Below are positions 49,690 to 58,480 of a stretch of 64,000 nt of DNA, one piece after another. The stretch covers positions 310,001-374,000 of the forward strand of contig NZ_CP101988.1 in NCBI RefSeq assembly GCF_024508335.1, in the 5' to 3' direction. The DNA comes from Cellulomonas chengniuliangii. GTDB lineage: Bacteria; Actinomycetota; Actinomycetes; Actinomycetales; Cellulomonadaceae. A program made the position numbers and the translations under genes. The notes under the pieces were generated by a model. That model had not been told where the DNA came from and searched no databases. It saw only the letters and a program-made list of their open reading frames with translations. The stretch's first letter is position 1; each line of letters starts with the position of its first letter.

Positions 49690-50433
49690 ATGACCAACTC
49701 CCCGTCGCCTCGTGCCAGCGCCAGCTCCCTGGATGGCGACCACCTGCCCACCCCACGCGGGACCGCGGTGCGTGCCGATCGGCTCGAGGTCGGCTACGGC
49801 CTCCCCGTGTCGCCGCCCATCGATGTCACGCTCGACATCGGGAGCGCACTGGCGGTGGTGGGGCCGAACGGCTGCGGCAAGTCGACATTCCTGCGGACCG
49901 TCGTCGGCCTGCTCCCGCCGGTGTCGGGTGAGGTGCTCGTGCTCGAGGGCGAGGTGGACGACCGCCACAGGGACTTCCGCGCGGACGTGGCCATAGAGCT
50001 GGGCGACGACGCGTTCTTCCCCGCGCTCACGGTTCGCGAGCACCTGCTGCTCACCTGCTACGGGCACGGCGTCTCCGATCCCGCCCAGGTGGTGGACGAC
50101 GAGCTCGGCCACTTCGGGCTCACGGAGCGCGCCGACGCCCTGCCCGCCGCGTTGTCCTCCGGGCAGCGTCGCCGACTCCTGCTGGCCTCGGTGTTCGCCC
50201 GGCCGCGGCGGCTGATGGTCCTGGACGAGCCCGAGCAGCGGCTGGACACGGCGATGCGCGGGCACCTCACGCGTCGTCTGATCGAGGAGCGCGACGGTGG
50301 CGCCGTGCTCATGGCCACGCACGACGCCCGTCTCGTGGAGGAGGCGGCCACGGCCGTCCTCGTGATGTCCGAGTCCGGGCTGCGCCTCGTCGACCCTGAG
50401 GCTGGCGCCCGCATCGTGCGGGACGAGCTGTGA
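49690..50433 (+). CDS. ABC transporter ATP-binding protein (export type)
   Basis: The 247-residue ATPase has Walker A GPNGCGKST near 58-66, a signature in the modified form LSSGQRRRLLLASVF and Walker B LMVLDEPEQRLD. The DEPEQRLD form with Gln/Arg is typical of the actinobacterial ATPases paired with DUF6297 permeases. ATG 49690 gives an N-terminal extension of about 25 residues. The next gene follows within seven bases. Confidence 0.88.
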   Translation: MTNSPSPRASASSLDGDHLPTPRGTAVRADRLEVGYGLPVSPPIDVTLDIGSALAVVGPNGCGKSTFLRTVVGLLPPVSGEVLVLEGEVDDRHRDFRADVAIELGDDAFFPALTVREHLLLTCYGHGVSDPAQVVDDELGHFGLTERADALPAALSSGQRRRLLLASVFARPRRLMVLDEPEQRLDTAMRGHLTRRLIEERDGGAVLMATHDARLVEEAATAVLVMSESGLRLVDPEAGARIVRDEL

Positions 50434-50440
50434 GGACGCC

Positions 50441-52003
50441 GTGGCGACCACAGTGACCGAGGTCGGGCTCCCGTCCGGCCGCGCCATCCGACGCTGGACC
50501 CGGCGCCGCGGGAGGGCCCGCTCCGACGCGCCGCTGTCCGAGTTCTTCGGCGACGTCTACACCGGCGTGTTCGCCGTCGTCATGGCGACGTCGATCGTCA
50601 TATCGCTCTCATCCGACGTGGCCCGTCAGGGCGGGACGGGTCCGGCGACGCTCCCTGGTCCTGGTCCTGGGCTGCAGGCTGAATGGCTCGTGATGCTCCC
50701 CGCCCTCGCTGCGGTCGCCGCCTTCACCGGCGTGGTCGTGCGCCTCGGGCCCTTGGCGCTCTCCGGCCCTGAAGGGGTCTGGTGGCTGCCTCTGGCTGTC
50801 GAGCGGCGCACGCTCCTGCGGCCGATGGCTGCCCGCTGGCCGGCGGTGGGGGCGGTCCTGGGCGGGGTCGCCGGCGCGGCCGTCGCAGTCGCGACAGGGA
50901 GCCCGGCCATCGTGATCGTCGGGTCGGCCCTGCTCGGCGCCGCCTTCACGGTGGGCCTCGTCATCGCCGCCGGGATGACGCAGAGGGCCCCTGCCACGCA
51001 CCGCGCTATCCGGGTCTCGGCTGATCTCACGCTTGCCGCGGTCCCGGTGACGGGCCTCGCCGTCGCGTTGGCCGGGGTTCCCGCTCCCGCGCCTGGTCCA
51101 GGGCTGGTGACGCCAGCGGTGGTCGCTGCTGCGGTCGCGGTTGCCCTGGCAGCGCGCTGGGAACGGGGACTGGACGCGGTGCCGGGCGCCCATCTGCGCG
51201 CGCGAGGCGTGGTCGCGGACGAGGCGCTCGTCGCGGTCCTCTCACTGGACCCCCGAGGGCTGGGCCGGGCGCTCGCCGTCCGCGAGGAGCGCAGCGGGCG
51301 GGCGAGGTCGTCATCGATGTCCTGGCTCGCGCGTGTGCCGCGCCGCGCACGCCCCGCGGCGGCTCTCGTCACGGCGGACGCGCTGCTGCTGATGCGCACC
51401 CCTCGGCACATCGCGCAGGTCATCCTCAGCGCGACGCTGCCAGGGTTGGCGCTGCTGGCCGCGAAGCCGAGCACCGTGGCCGTGTCAGCCACCGTACTGA
51501 TCGGCGCGTACGTGGCTGCGCTCGCGGCGGCCGATGGCGCGCGGCAAGCGCACATGAGCCCGGTGCTCGATTCCGCCCTGCCCCTCAGCCATAGCGCCGT
51601 GCGGCTATTGCGGCTCGTCGCTCCGACGGTGGTGATGACGGGGTGGATGTCGGCGGTCACGGTGATGGTGGGGTGGCGCCACGGCGACCTGGCGGGGTGG
51701 GTGCTCCTGGGTCTGGCCTCGGCGCCCGTGTGGGCCGCCGCCGTGGTGCGGGCGGCTTACCGCCCGCTGCCCGACTTCACGGGGCCGCAGATCGACACGC
51801 CGCTGGGCCCGCTCCCACCGGGCGGCTCCGCCGCGATGATGCAGGGCCCGGATGTCGCGCTGGTCGGCGCCAGCCCGTGGGTGGTGGCGCTCCTCATCGG
51901 CGCCGTCCCGCCGTTCGTGCTGGTCCTTCAAGCAGTGCTGGCGGCCGCCGCGATCGCCCTCACGGCGCGTCCGAGGAGGACTGTCCCGCCGGGGCGTCGC
52001 TGA
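50441..52003 (+). CDS. DUF6297-type ABC permease
   Basis: The 520-residue membrane protein has about twelve hydrophobic helices and a polar N-terminus (ATTVTEVGLPSGRAIRRW), matching DUF6297 permeases. It is seven bases downstream of its ATPase and is surely its partner. The family often appears with peptide or lantibiotic clusters, but no precursor peptide is visible here. Its last 44 bases overlap the 3' end of the convergent MFS gene, so the two stop regions share coding DNA. Confidence 0.8.
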   Translation: MATTVTEVGLPSGRAIRRWTRRRGRARSDAPLSEFFGDVYTGVFAVVMATSIVISLSSDVARQGGTGPATLPGPGPGLQAEWLVMLPALAAVAAFTGVVVRLGPLALSGPEGVWWLPLAVERRTLLRPMAARWPAVGAVLGGVAGAAVAVATGSPAIVIVGSALLGAAFTVGLVIAAGMTQRAPATHRAIRVSADLTLAAVPVTGLAVALAGVPAPAPGPGLVTPAVVAAAVAVALAARWERGLDAVPGAHLRARGVVADEALVAVLSLDPRGLGRALAVREERSGRARSSSMSWLARVPRRARPAAALVTADALLLMRTPRHIAQVILSATLPGLALLAAKPSTVAVSATVLIGAYVAALAAADGARQAHMSPVLDSALPLSHSAVRLLRLVAPTVVMTGWMSAVTVMVGWRHGDLAGWVLLGLASAPVWAAAVVRAAYRPLPDFTGPQIDTPLGPLPPGGSAAMMQGPDVALVGASPWVVALLIGAVPPFVLVLQAVLAAAAIALTARPRRTVPPGRR

Positions 52004-53375
52004 CGGTGTCGGAGGCCCGCACCGCCTGCATCGCACGGCGGCCCGAGGGCGCCAGGACGGCGACCGCGAGCACCACGAGGGTCAGCCCGCCGGCCGCGAT
52101 CAGCAGGGACTCGACGCGGAACCGGTCCGCGAGGGGCCCCAGCACCGCCATCCCGAACGGCATGGCGAGCGCCATGACGATGCCCACGATGCCGAAGACC
52201 CGGCCGTGGCGCTCCGGCTCGACCGTCTCTTGCAGGAGCGTCATCGAGGTGGTCGAGAAGAACGGCACCACCAGTCCCACCAGGAACATGAACCCGAAGA
52301 ACACCCACATGTTCGTCGACAGGCCCATCGCGATCGACAACCCCCCGAACGCGAACGTGGCGCCCACGATCATGGCCATGCGGTTCTTCAGGCCGCCCCA
52401 GGCGGCGAGCAGCACCCCGCCCAGCGTCATGCCGATCGAGAACGCGAGCTCGGTGGCGGTGAGCTTCCAGACCTCCTCGCCGAAGGTGCGGACCACCATG
52501 AGCGGGGTGAGGTTCGACGGGGCAACGGCCAGCACGAACACCACGGCGTAGAACCCCAGCAGCCAGCGGACGAACGGGTGCCGGTGGACGTAGCGCAGCC
52601 CGTCGACCAGGTCGTCGAAGTAGCCGAGCTTCTCACCCGGGGCCAGATCGGCGCGCACCACCCGGCTGACGTGGATGAGGGCCAGCAGCCCGATCCCGAT
52701 CGCCGCCGTGACGACGTCGATGAAGAAGATCGCCACGATCGACGCGCTGGCGTAGACGCCGGCGGCGACCGCCGGCGCGAGCAGCATCATGGCGGCCTGG
52801 ATGGAGCCGTTGATCCCGTTGACCCGCATCAGCTTGGCGGTCGGGACCAGCTGCGGGATCAGCGCCGCGACGGCGGGCGTCTGGATGCCCGCCCCGATGG
52901 AGCGGACGGCCAGCGTCGCGTAGATCAGCCACAGGTCGTCGCTGCCCGCCACCATCAGCAGGGCCAGGGCCAGGGTGGTGAGCGCGATCGAGGCGTCGGC
53001 CGCCATGATCATGACCTTGCGGTTGAGTCGGTCGGCCCAGACCCCGGCGAAGACCGACACCACCGCCTGCGGCAGGAAGCCGAAGACGGCGGCGAGGGCC
53101 AGCACGCTCCCGGACTTCGTCTCGAGCGTGAGGTGCCACATGATCGCGTACTGCACCAGCATCGAGCCGAACAGCGAGATGGTCTGGCCGCCGAGGAACA
53201 GGGTGGCGTCTCGCCGCCAGCCGGGCTTGTCGGGCTCCGTGAGGCCGGGGGCCTCGTCGAGGGTCAGCGCGGCTCCTGTCGGGGCCTGGGTCCCGTCCAC
53301 GGTCGGCGTCGGGTCGGCGTCGGGCGCGGGAGGGATCACCAGATCATCTTGGCGGGCGGCGCGGGCGGACGTCAC
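51960..53375 (-). CDS. MFS transporter (drug/siderophore exporter type)
   Basis: The 471-residue protein has twelve predicted helices. The N-terminal 50 residues are cytoplasmic and polar, with the first helix at about 57-80. The GVWADRLNRKVMIM loop (about 109-122) is the MFS motif A. Later segments such as LLQETVEPERHGRVFGIV resemble the EntS-type MFS_3 family, which exports siderophores or drugs. It overlaps the convergent DUF6297 gene by 44 bases at the 3' end. GTG 53375 is the longest start; shorter ones exist. Confidence 0.88.
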   Translation of the reverse strand: MTSARAARQDDLVIPPAPDADPTPTVDGTQAPTGAALTLDEAPGLTEPDKPGWRRDATLFLGGQTISLFGSMLVQYAIMWHLTLETKSGSVLALAAVFGFLPQAVVSVFAGVWADRLNRKVMIMAADASIALTTLALALLMVAGSDDLWLIYATLAVRSIGAGIQTPAVAALIPQLVPTAKLMRVNGINGSIQAAMMLLAPAVAAGVYASASIVAIFFIDVVTAAIGIGLLALIHVSRVVRADLAPGEKLGYFDDLVDGLRYVHRHPFVRWLLGFYAVVFVLAVAPSNLTPLMVVRTFGEEVWKLTATELAFSIGMTLGGVLLAAWGGLKNRMAMIVGATFAFGGLSIAMGLSTNMWVFFGFMFLVGLVVPFFSTTSMTLLQETVEPERHGRVFGIVGIVMALAMPFGMAVLGPLADRFRVESLLIAAGGLTLVVLAVAVLAPSGRRAMQAVRASDTVSDAPAGQSSSDAP

Positions 53376-53432
53376 GCGCTTTGGCGGACGCCCGCCCGCT
53401 GCCGCTCGCCGTCGTGAGGCGGCGCGGCGGCA

Positions 53433-55931
53433 CTACGGCGTGGTGACGGACTCCCGCGGCTCAGCGTGCGGGTGGCGGCGCTCGAGGGCGGCGCCCTCCA
53501 CGTCGACATCAGGCAGCAGGCGGTCGAGCCAGCGCGGCAGCCACCACGCCTTGTCGCCGGCCAGGTGCATGAGCGCCGGCACGAGGAGCATCCGGACGAC
53601 GAACGCGTCGAGCAGCACGCCGAAGGCCAGCGCGAAGCCGATCGGCCGGATCATCGCGCTGTGGGAGAAGACGAACCCGCCGAACACCGAGACCATGATG
53701 ATCGCCGCGGCGGTGACGACAGCCCGGCCGGCCCGTGCGCCCTCGACGATGGCGCGGCGCGCGGGCGCCCCGTGGGCGTACGCCTCCCGCATGCCCGAGC
53801 CGAGGAACAGCTGGTAGTCCATCGCCAGCCCGAACAGGATCCCGACCAGCAGCGTGGGCAGGAAGTTCAGGATCGGCCCGGGGGAGTCGACCCCGAACAC
53901 GCCGCTGAGCCAGCCCCACTGGTAGATGGCCACGACCCCGCCCAGCGCGGCGAAGAAGGACAGGATGAACCCGAAGGTGGCGATCACCGGGACCAGGATC
54001 GAGCGGAACACGATGATCAGGATGATCAGCGAGAGCCCCACGACAACGCCCAGGTAGACCGGCAGCGCGCTGGACAGCTTGTCGGAGATGTCGATGTTGC
54101 CGCTGGCCTGCCCAGCCACCCCCAGCTCGACCTGGCCGTCGATGGGCGGCAGGTCGCGCAGCGCGTGCACCAGGTCCGCGGTGGACTCGGCGGTGGGGCC
54201 GTCGGCGGGGACCACCTGGAACGCCGCGAGCGACAAGTCCTCCGCGGCGCCGATCGGCGCGACCGCCACCACCCCGTCCTGTGCGAACAGCTCGTCGGCG
54301 ACCTGCGCCTGGTAGGCCAGGGCCTGGTCCTCGGTGGTCCCCTCCGGCAGGTCGGCGACGACCAGCAGCGGCCCGTTCTGCCCGGCGCCGAACTTCTCCG
54401 CCACCGTCGAGTACGCCTGGTACTGCGTCGAGTCGGGCGCCTCCGAGGAGCCGTCGGGCAGGTTGAGCTGCAACGAGGTGGCGGGCAGCGCGACGACCAC
54501 CAGCGCGCCGACGCAGGCGAGGGCCCGGAGCACGGCGCCCCGGGTGGACATCGGCGTCGCCGGGGCGGCCTGCGGGGTGGGGCCGGCGCCCGGGGCGTTG
54601 TGCGCGGCGCCCAGGCGGGCGCGCTCACGGCGGCTGAGGATGCGCATGCCGACGAGCGAGAGCAGCGCCGGCGTCAGGGTGATCGCGATGAGGACGGCGA
54701 CCAGGATGCACCCGGCCGCGACGGTGCCCATGAGCCCCAGGAACGGGATGCCGGTGACGTTGAGCGCGAGCAGCGCGATGAGCACCGTGGCGCCCGCGAA
54801 CACCACCGCGTTCCCCGAGGTGCCGTTCGCCAGCGCGATGGACTCCCGGACGTCGTAGCCCTGCTTGAGCTGGCGGCGGTGCCTGTTGATGATGAACAGC
54901 GAGTAGTCGATGCCCACGGCCAGGCCGAGCATCACCCCGAGGATGGGGGTCACCGACACCATGTCGACGACGCCCGAGAAGGACATCGCGGCGAGCACCC
55001 CGATGCCGACGCCGATCAGCGCGGTCAGCAGGGGGAGTCCTGCGCCGACCAGCGTCCCCAGCATGACCACCAGCACGATCGCGGCGACCACCAGGCCGAC
55101 GATCTCGCCGACGCCGAGGAGCTCGGGCACCGCGGCGGTGAGCTCGGACGAGACGTCGGTCTCGACGCCGGGCACTGCGTCGCCCGGGAAGATGGCGGTG
55201 ACGGCGTCCTTGGTCTCCTGGGTGACGGCCATCTGCTGCTCGGTGAACATCACGGTGGCGATCGCGGCGCTGCCGTCCTCGGAGACGGTGCGGATCTCGG
55301 ACGCCATCTTGAGCAGCGACGCGCCTTGGGCCAGCTGGGCGGCCTGCGCGTCGAGCTCGGCGCGGCCGGCGTCGAGCGCCTCCTGCTGGGCGTCGATCGC
55401 GGCCTGCTGGGCGTCGAGCTGCGGTTGGGCCTGGGCGAGCATCCCGCCGACCTCGGCCTGGACGCGTGCCGCGTCGAGCTGGCCCTGGGCTGCGTCGAGC
55501 TGCGCCTGCCCGGCGTCGAGCTCCGCGCGGGCGGCGACGAGCTGGGCGGCCCCGCCGTCGATCTGCTGCTGCTGCTCGGCACGTTGCGCCTCGGTGGCGA
55601 ACGGGTCGACCACGGTCTCGACGCCGTCGACCTGCGACGCCTCCGCGACCTTGGCGCTGATGGCCGCCTGCTGCTCCGGGGTGAGCGCCGAGCCGTCGTC
55701 GGTGCTGAACACGACGCTCCCGGTGCCGCCGGAGGCCTCGGGGAACGCGGTCTGCAGGCGTGCGGTGACCTCCTCGGTGGGGGTTCCGGGGATGGTGAAA
55801 CTGCTGGCCAGGGTGCCCGCGCCGACCAGGTAGGCGGCGCCGACCCCGACGAGGACGACGAGCCAGGCGACGATGACCGTGCGGGCGCGTCGTGCGGCCG
55901 TGCGGCCGAGGCGGTACAGGAGCTCTGCCAT
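53433..55931 (-). CDS. MMPL/RND-family transporter
   Basis: The 832-residue protein has twelve helices in two MMPL halves. The first extracytoplasmic loop contains a long Ala/Gln/Leu-rich coiled-coil (about 115-195, repeating AQLDAAQGQLDAARV), a form seen in YdgH-like RND pumps of Gram-positives. The second half has ISDKLSSALPVYLG and the LFGLAMDYQLFLGSGMREA motif. Such pumps export lipids or drugs. The downstream gene order with TetR at 55975 (same strand, 43 bases upstream of its start) suggests local repression. ATG 55931 has AAGGACC upstream. Confidence 0.9.
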   Translation of the reverse strand: MAELLYRLGRTAARRARTVIVAWLVVLVGVGAAYLVGAGTLASSFTIPGTPTEEVTARLQTAFPEASGGTGSVVFSTDDGSALTPEQQAAISAKVAEASQVDGVETVVDPFATEAQRAEQQQQIDGGAAQLVAARAELDAGQAQLDAAQGQLDAARVQAEVGGMLAQAQPQLDAQQAAIDAQQEALDAGRAELDAQAAQLAQGASLLKMASEIRTVSEDGSAAIATVMFTEQQMAVTQETKDAVTAIFPGDAVPGVETDVSSELTAAVPELLGVGEIVGLVVAAIVLVVMLGTLVGAGLPLLTALIGVGIGVLAAMSFSGVVDMVSVTPILGVMLGLAVGIDYSLFIINRHRRQLKQGYDVRESIALANGTSGNAVVFAGATVLIALLALNVTGIPFLGLMGTVAAGCILVAVLIAITLTPALLSLVGMRILSRRERARLGAAHNAPGAGPTPQAAPATPMSTRGAVLRALACVGALVVVALPATSLQLNLPDGSSEAPDSTQYQAYSTVAEKFGAGQNGPLLVVADLPEGTTEDQALAYQAQVADELFAQDGVVAVAPIGAAEDLSLAAFQVVPADGPTAESTADLVHALRDLPPIDGQVELGVAGQASGNIDISDKLSSALPVYLGVVVGLSLIILIIVFRSILVPVIATFGFILSFFAALGGVVAIYQWGWLSGVFGVDSPGPILNFLPTLLVGILFGLAMDYQLFLGSGMREAYAHGAPARRAIVEGARAGRAVVTAAAIIMVSVFGGFVFSHSAMIRPIGFALAFGVLLDAFVVRMLLVPALMHLAGDKAWWLPRWLDRLLPDVDVEGAALERRHPHAEPRESVTTP

Positions 55932-55974
55932 GGGGGTCCTTCGCGAGGTGGTCGTGCGGGGGGCGGTGGGGGAG

Positions 55975-56622
55975 TCAGCGAGCGGGAGGCGGGCCGGCGC
56001 TGGAGCCGCGCGCCGTCTGGATGAGCCGATCCACCAGGGCGGACCAGACGGCGCGTGACTCCGGGTCGTCGCTCGCGCCCGTCTCGTCGGCCCATCGGCG
56101 CTGGATCACGGCCAGCCCGCCGATCAGCGACGCGATCAGCACGTCGACATCGAAAGGGTCCACCTCGGGGTGGCGCCGTGCCATCTGGGCGGAGAGCCGC
56201 TCGCTGACGTCCGAGGCGGCGCGCAGCATCAGCTGGGCCTGCCGCGGGGAGGTCCGCGCGCCACCGGCGCCGACGACGCGGGTCAGGTAGGACAGCGGGG
56301 TGACGAGATCCGCGCTGCGGAGCAGCTGGGCGAGCTCGTCGAGCAGCGTGGCGCCGTCGGGCGCGGGAGAGCCTTGCAGCCCGGAGGCGAAGTCGTCGAC
56401 GGCGGGTCCCAGGACGTCCACGCACACCGCGGTGACGACGTCCTCCAACGACCCGAAGTGGTTGAACACGGTGCGCCGCGACACGTCGGCCCGTTCGGCG
56501 AGCTGCTCGACGGTGAAGGAGGTGCCGCCGGTCTCGCGGGTCAGGGCCGCCGCCGCCTCGACGATCGCACGGCGGTGGCGCTCCTTGAGCGCCGCGCGGC
56601 GGTCGGTGGGCGGCGCAGTCAT
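55975..56622 (-). CDS. TetR/AcrR-family regulator of the MMPL pump
   Basis: The 215-residue protein has a TetR HTH at about 15-55 (AIVEAAAALTRETGGTSFTV, then EQLAERADVSRRTVFNHFGS). A ligand domain follows. It lies upstream of the MMPL gene on the same strand and so heads the operon. An exact palindrome GTTGCACT-C-AGTGCAAC lies 20 bases upstream of its ATG, where autoregulatory TetR operators are found. Confidence 0.93.
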   Translation of the reverse strand: MTAPPTDRRAALKERHRRAIVEAAAALTRETGGTSFTVEQLAERADVSRRTVFNHFGSLEDVVTAVCVDVLGPAVDDFASGLQGSPAPDGATLLDELAQLLRSADLVTPLSYLTRVVGAGGARTSPRQAQLMLRAASDVSERLSAQMARRHPEVDPFDVDVLIASLIGGLAVIQRRWADETGASDDPESRAVWSALVDRLIQTARGSSAGPPPAR

Positions 56623-56642
56623 GGGATGACCATAGGCGGGTA

Positions 56643-56659
56643 GTTGCACTCAGTGCAAC
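56643..56659 (-). promoter_or_regulatory. TetR-type operator, perfect 8+1+8 palindrome
   Basis: GTTGCACT-C-AGTGCAAC is an exact palindrome in the intergenic region between tetR (minus) and the DUF4389 gene (plus). It matches the TTGCACT-N-AGTGCAA form bound by many TetR repressors of MMPL pumps. It may control both directions. Confidence 0.7.
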
Positions 56660-56739
56660 GGCAACGGTGGACGCGCTGCCGCGAGCCCTCCGCGCTCCAT
56701 GGTGGGACGCTGGAAGCCTGCCCACCTCGGAGGCGAGAC

Positions 56740-57459
56740 ATGAGCATGCCGACCTACCCGTTGCGCATCGAGGGCCGCATCGACCCGGGCCTGAGCCGGT
56801 GGCTGTGGCTGCTGAAGTGGCTGCTCGTCATCCCGCACGTCATCGTGCTGCTGGTGCTGTGGCTCGTCTTCGCCGTGCTGACGTTCGTCGCCTTCGTGAT
56901 GATCCTGGTGACGGCCCGCTACCCCCGGCCGCTGTTCGACTTCAACGTGGGCGTGCTGCGCTGGGGCTGGCGGGTGTCCTTCTACTCGTACGGAGTCCTG
57001 GGCACCGACCGCTACCCGCCGTTCACCCTGGCCGACGTGCCCGACTACCCGGCCCGCCTGACCGTCGACTACCCCGAGCGCCTCTCCCGCGGGCTGGTGC
57101 TCGTCAAGTGGTGGCTGCTCGTCTTCCCGCAGGCGCTCGTGACCACGATCCTCGTCGGGGGCTCCGTGTGGGCCAGCAACTCCTGGGACGAGGGCGGCTC
57201 GCAGGTGTGGCAGTCGAACCCCGGGTTGATCCCGCTGCTCGTCCTGTTCTCCGCCGTCGCGCTGCTGTGCAACGGCCGGTACCCGAGCTCGCTGTTCGAC
57301 CTGGTCGTGGGGCTGCAGCGATGGACGATGCGGGTCAGCGCCTACGCCGCGCTGATGACCGACGAGTACCCGCCGTTCCGCCTCGACCAGGGCGGGGACG
57401 ACCCGCCGATGGGTCCAGGCCTGCCTGCGGGACCCCCGCCCCAGGCCGGGTCCGCCTAG
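56740..57459 (+). CDS. DUF4389 membrane protein
   Basis: The 239-residue protein has two repeats, each with a helix pair. The first has WLWLLKWLLVIPHVIVLLVLW and the second has LVLVKWWLLVFPQALVTTILV. Conserved YPRPLFDFNVGVLRWGWRVSFYSYGVLGTDRYPPF and the later RYPSSLFDLVVGLQRWTMRV are typical of DUF4389. Function is unknown. ATG 56740 has GGAGG upstream. The internal duplication is clear and the C-terminus is Pro/Gly-rich. Confidence 0.88.
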   Translation: MSMPTYPLRIEGRIDPGLSRWLWLLKWLLVIPHVIVLLVLWLVFAVLTFVAFVMILVTARYPRPLFDFNVGVLRWGWRVSFYSYGVLGTDRYPPFTLADVPDYPARLTVDYPERLSRGLVLVKWWLLVFPQALVTTILVGGSVWASNSWDEGGSQVWQSNPGLIPLLVLFSAVALLCNGRYPSSLFDLVVGLQRWTMRVSAYAALMTDEYPPFRLDQGGDDPPMGPGLPAGPPPQAGSA

Positions 57460-57481
57460 CGCGCGGGCGCCTCGTCGCCCG

Positions 57482-57940
57482 TCACCGCGCCGCCCGCTGG
57501 CCGAGGTGCGCGGCGAGCTCGTCGAGGGCGCTGCCCCACCCCTCGTGGACGCCGGCCTCCTCGAGGGCGGGGTCGACGCCGCGCAGGTCGAACGTCATGC
57601 GCGTGCCCGAGCCCGCGGCCTCGAAGGTCACGGTGATCAGCGGGGCGTCGTCGGGGTCCGCCTCCGGGCGTCCCCAGGTGAAGGCGAGCCGCTGGGGCTC
57701 CTCGACCTCGCGGTAGACACCCCCGGTGGGGTACCGCTCGCCCGTCTCGTCGTCGACCATCGTGTACGCGTACCGCCCGCCGACGCGCGCGTCGATCGAG
57801 ACGGTCTCGCGTGGGGTGTGGACGCCGCGCGGGTGCCACCAGGCGGCGGCCTCGTCCGGGTCGGTCCATGCCTGCCACAGGTCCTGCGGGGTGGCGTCGA
57901 AGTCGCGCACGATGGTGAAGCCCTGCGTCATGTCGATCAT
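57482..57940 (-). CDS. SRPBCC (AHSA1-type) domain protein
   Basis: The 152-residue protein is a single START-like domain: IVRDFDATPQDLWQAWTDPD near 9-28, AAWWHPRGVHTP near 31-42, and VGGRYAYTMVDDETGE. It ends with the long helix GSALDELAAHLG. Such AHSA1-like proteins bind hydrophobic ligands; the specific ligand is unknown. It is translationally coupled to the ArsR regulator upstream (ATGA overlap). The regulator plus this protein form a common two-gene operon. Confidence 0.9.
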   Translation of the reverse strand: MIDMTQGFTIVRDFDATPQDLWQAWTDPDEAAAWWHPRGVHTPRETVSIDARVGGRYAYTMVDDETGERYPTGGVYREVEEPQRLAFTWGRPEADPDDAPLITVTFEAAGSGTRMTFDLRGVDPALEEAGVHEGWGSALDELAAHLGQRAAR

Positions 57941-58281
57941 GGCTGGTCCTCTCTGCGTGAGCGGAGGTGCTGCTCGAGGATGTCGAAGCGCTCGGTCCAG
58001 TCGGCGCGGTGGCGGGCGATCCACGCGGAGGCGTCGTCGAGCCCCTCCTCGCGGGCGGCGCACACCCGCCACTGCGCGTCCACCGTGCGGGTGAGCAGCC
58101 CGGCGGCCTCGAGGACCGCCAGGTGCTGGGACACGGCCGGCCTGCTGATCGGGTAGTGCTCTGCCAGCTCGCCCACGGTGAGCGGGCGTTCGGCCAGTCG
58201 CGTGAGGATGTCCCTGCGGGTGGGGTCGGCCAGGGCGCTGAACACCCGGCTCAGGGGATCGCCCGCGGCCCGCACGGTCAT
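57937..58281 (-). CDS. ArsR/SmtB-family regulator
   Basis: The 114-residue protein has a winged HTH: VFSALADPTRRDILTRLAER (about 13-32), VGELAEHYPISRPAVSQHLAV and LEAAGLLTRTVDAQWRVCAA. No Cys-based metal site is present, so it is likely the type that pairs with SRPBCC proteins. The start is ATG 58281, or the ATG one codon earlier at 58284; AAGGAG sits just upstream. It overlaps the SRPBCC gene by four bases. An inverted repeat lies 11 bases upstream of its start. Confidence 0.9.
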   Translation of the reverse strand: MTVRAAGDPLSRVFSALADPTRRDILTRLAERPLTVGELAEHYPISRPAVSQHLAVLEAAGLLTRTVDAQWRVCAAREEGLDDASAWIARHRADWTERFDILEQHLRSRREDQP

Positions 58282-58291
58282 CATCTCCTTA

Positions 58292-58309
58292 TGTAAGCGA
58301 ACACTTACA
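58292..58309 (-). promoter_or_regulatory. ArsR-type operator upstream of arsR-SRPBCC
   Basis: TGTAAG-CGAACA-CTTACA is an exact 6+6+6 inverted repeat. It is very close to the ArsR start, overlapping the region of the ribosome-binding site and promoter, as expected for autorepression. Confidence 0.6.
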
Positions 58310-58480
58310 GGCTAGCGCGGGCGGTGCGGGTGCGCGAGGTCTCGCGGTCGCGGGCCTGTGCCGCCGGTAGTATCCGAGGCCGTCCCCCGACGTCCGAGCG
58401 CGGAGCGGGGGCGTGGCGTGCGCGGAGGCGACGCGCGACGGACACGACCGTGATGTCGGACAGACGGGGGCGCGACGCCG

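Noticed and set aside
53466-56024. An 852-codon plus-strand open frame opposite the MMPL gene
   Set aside because: It is Arg/Gly/Asp/His-rich low complexity typical of antisense frames in high-GC genes. The minus-strand MMPL protein has clear helices and motifs.
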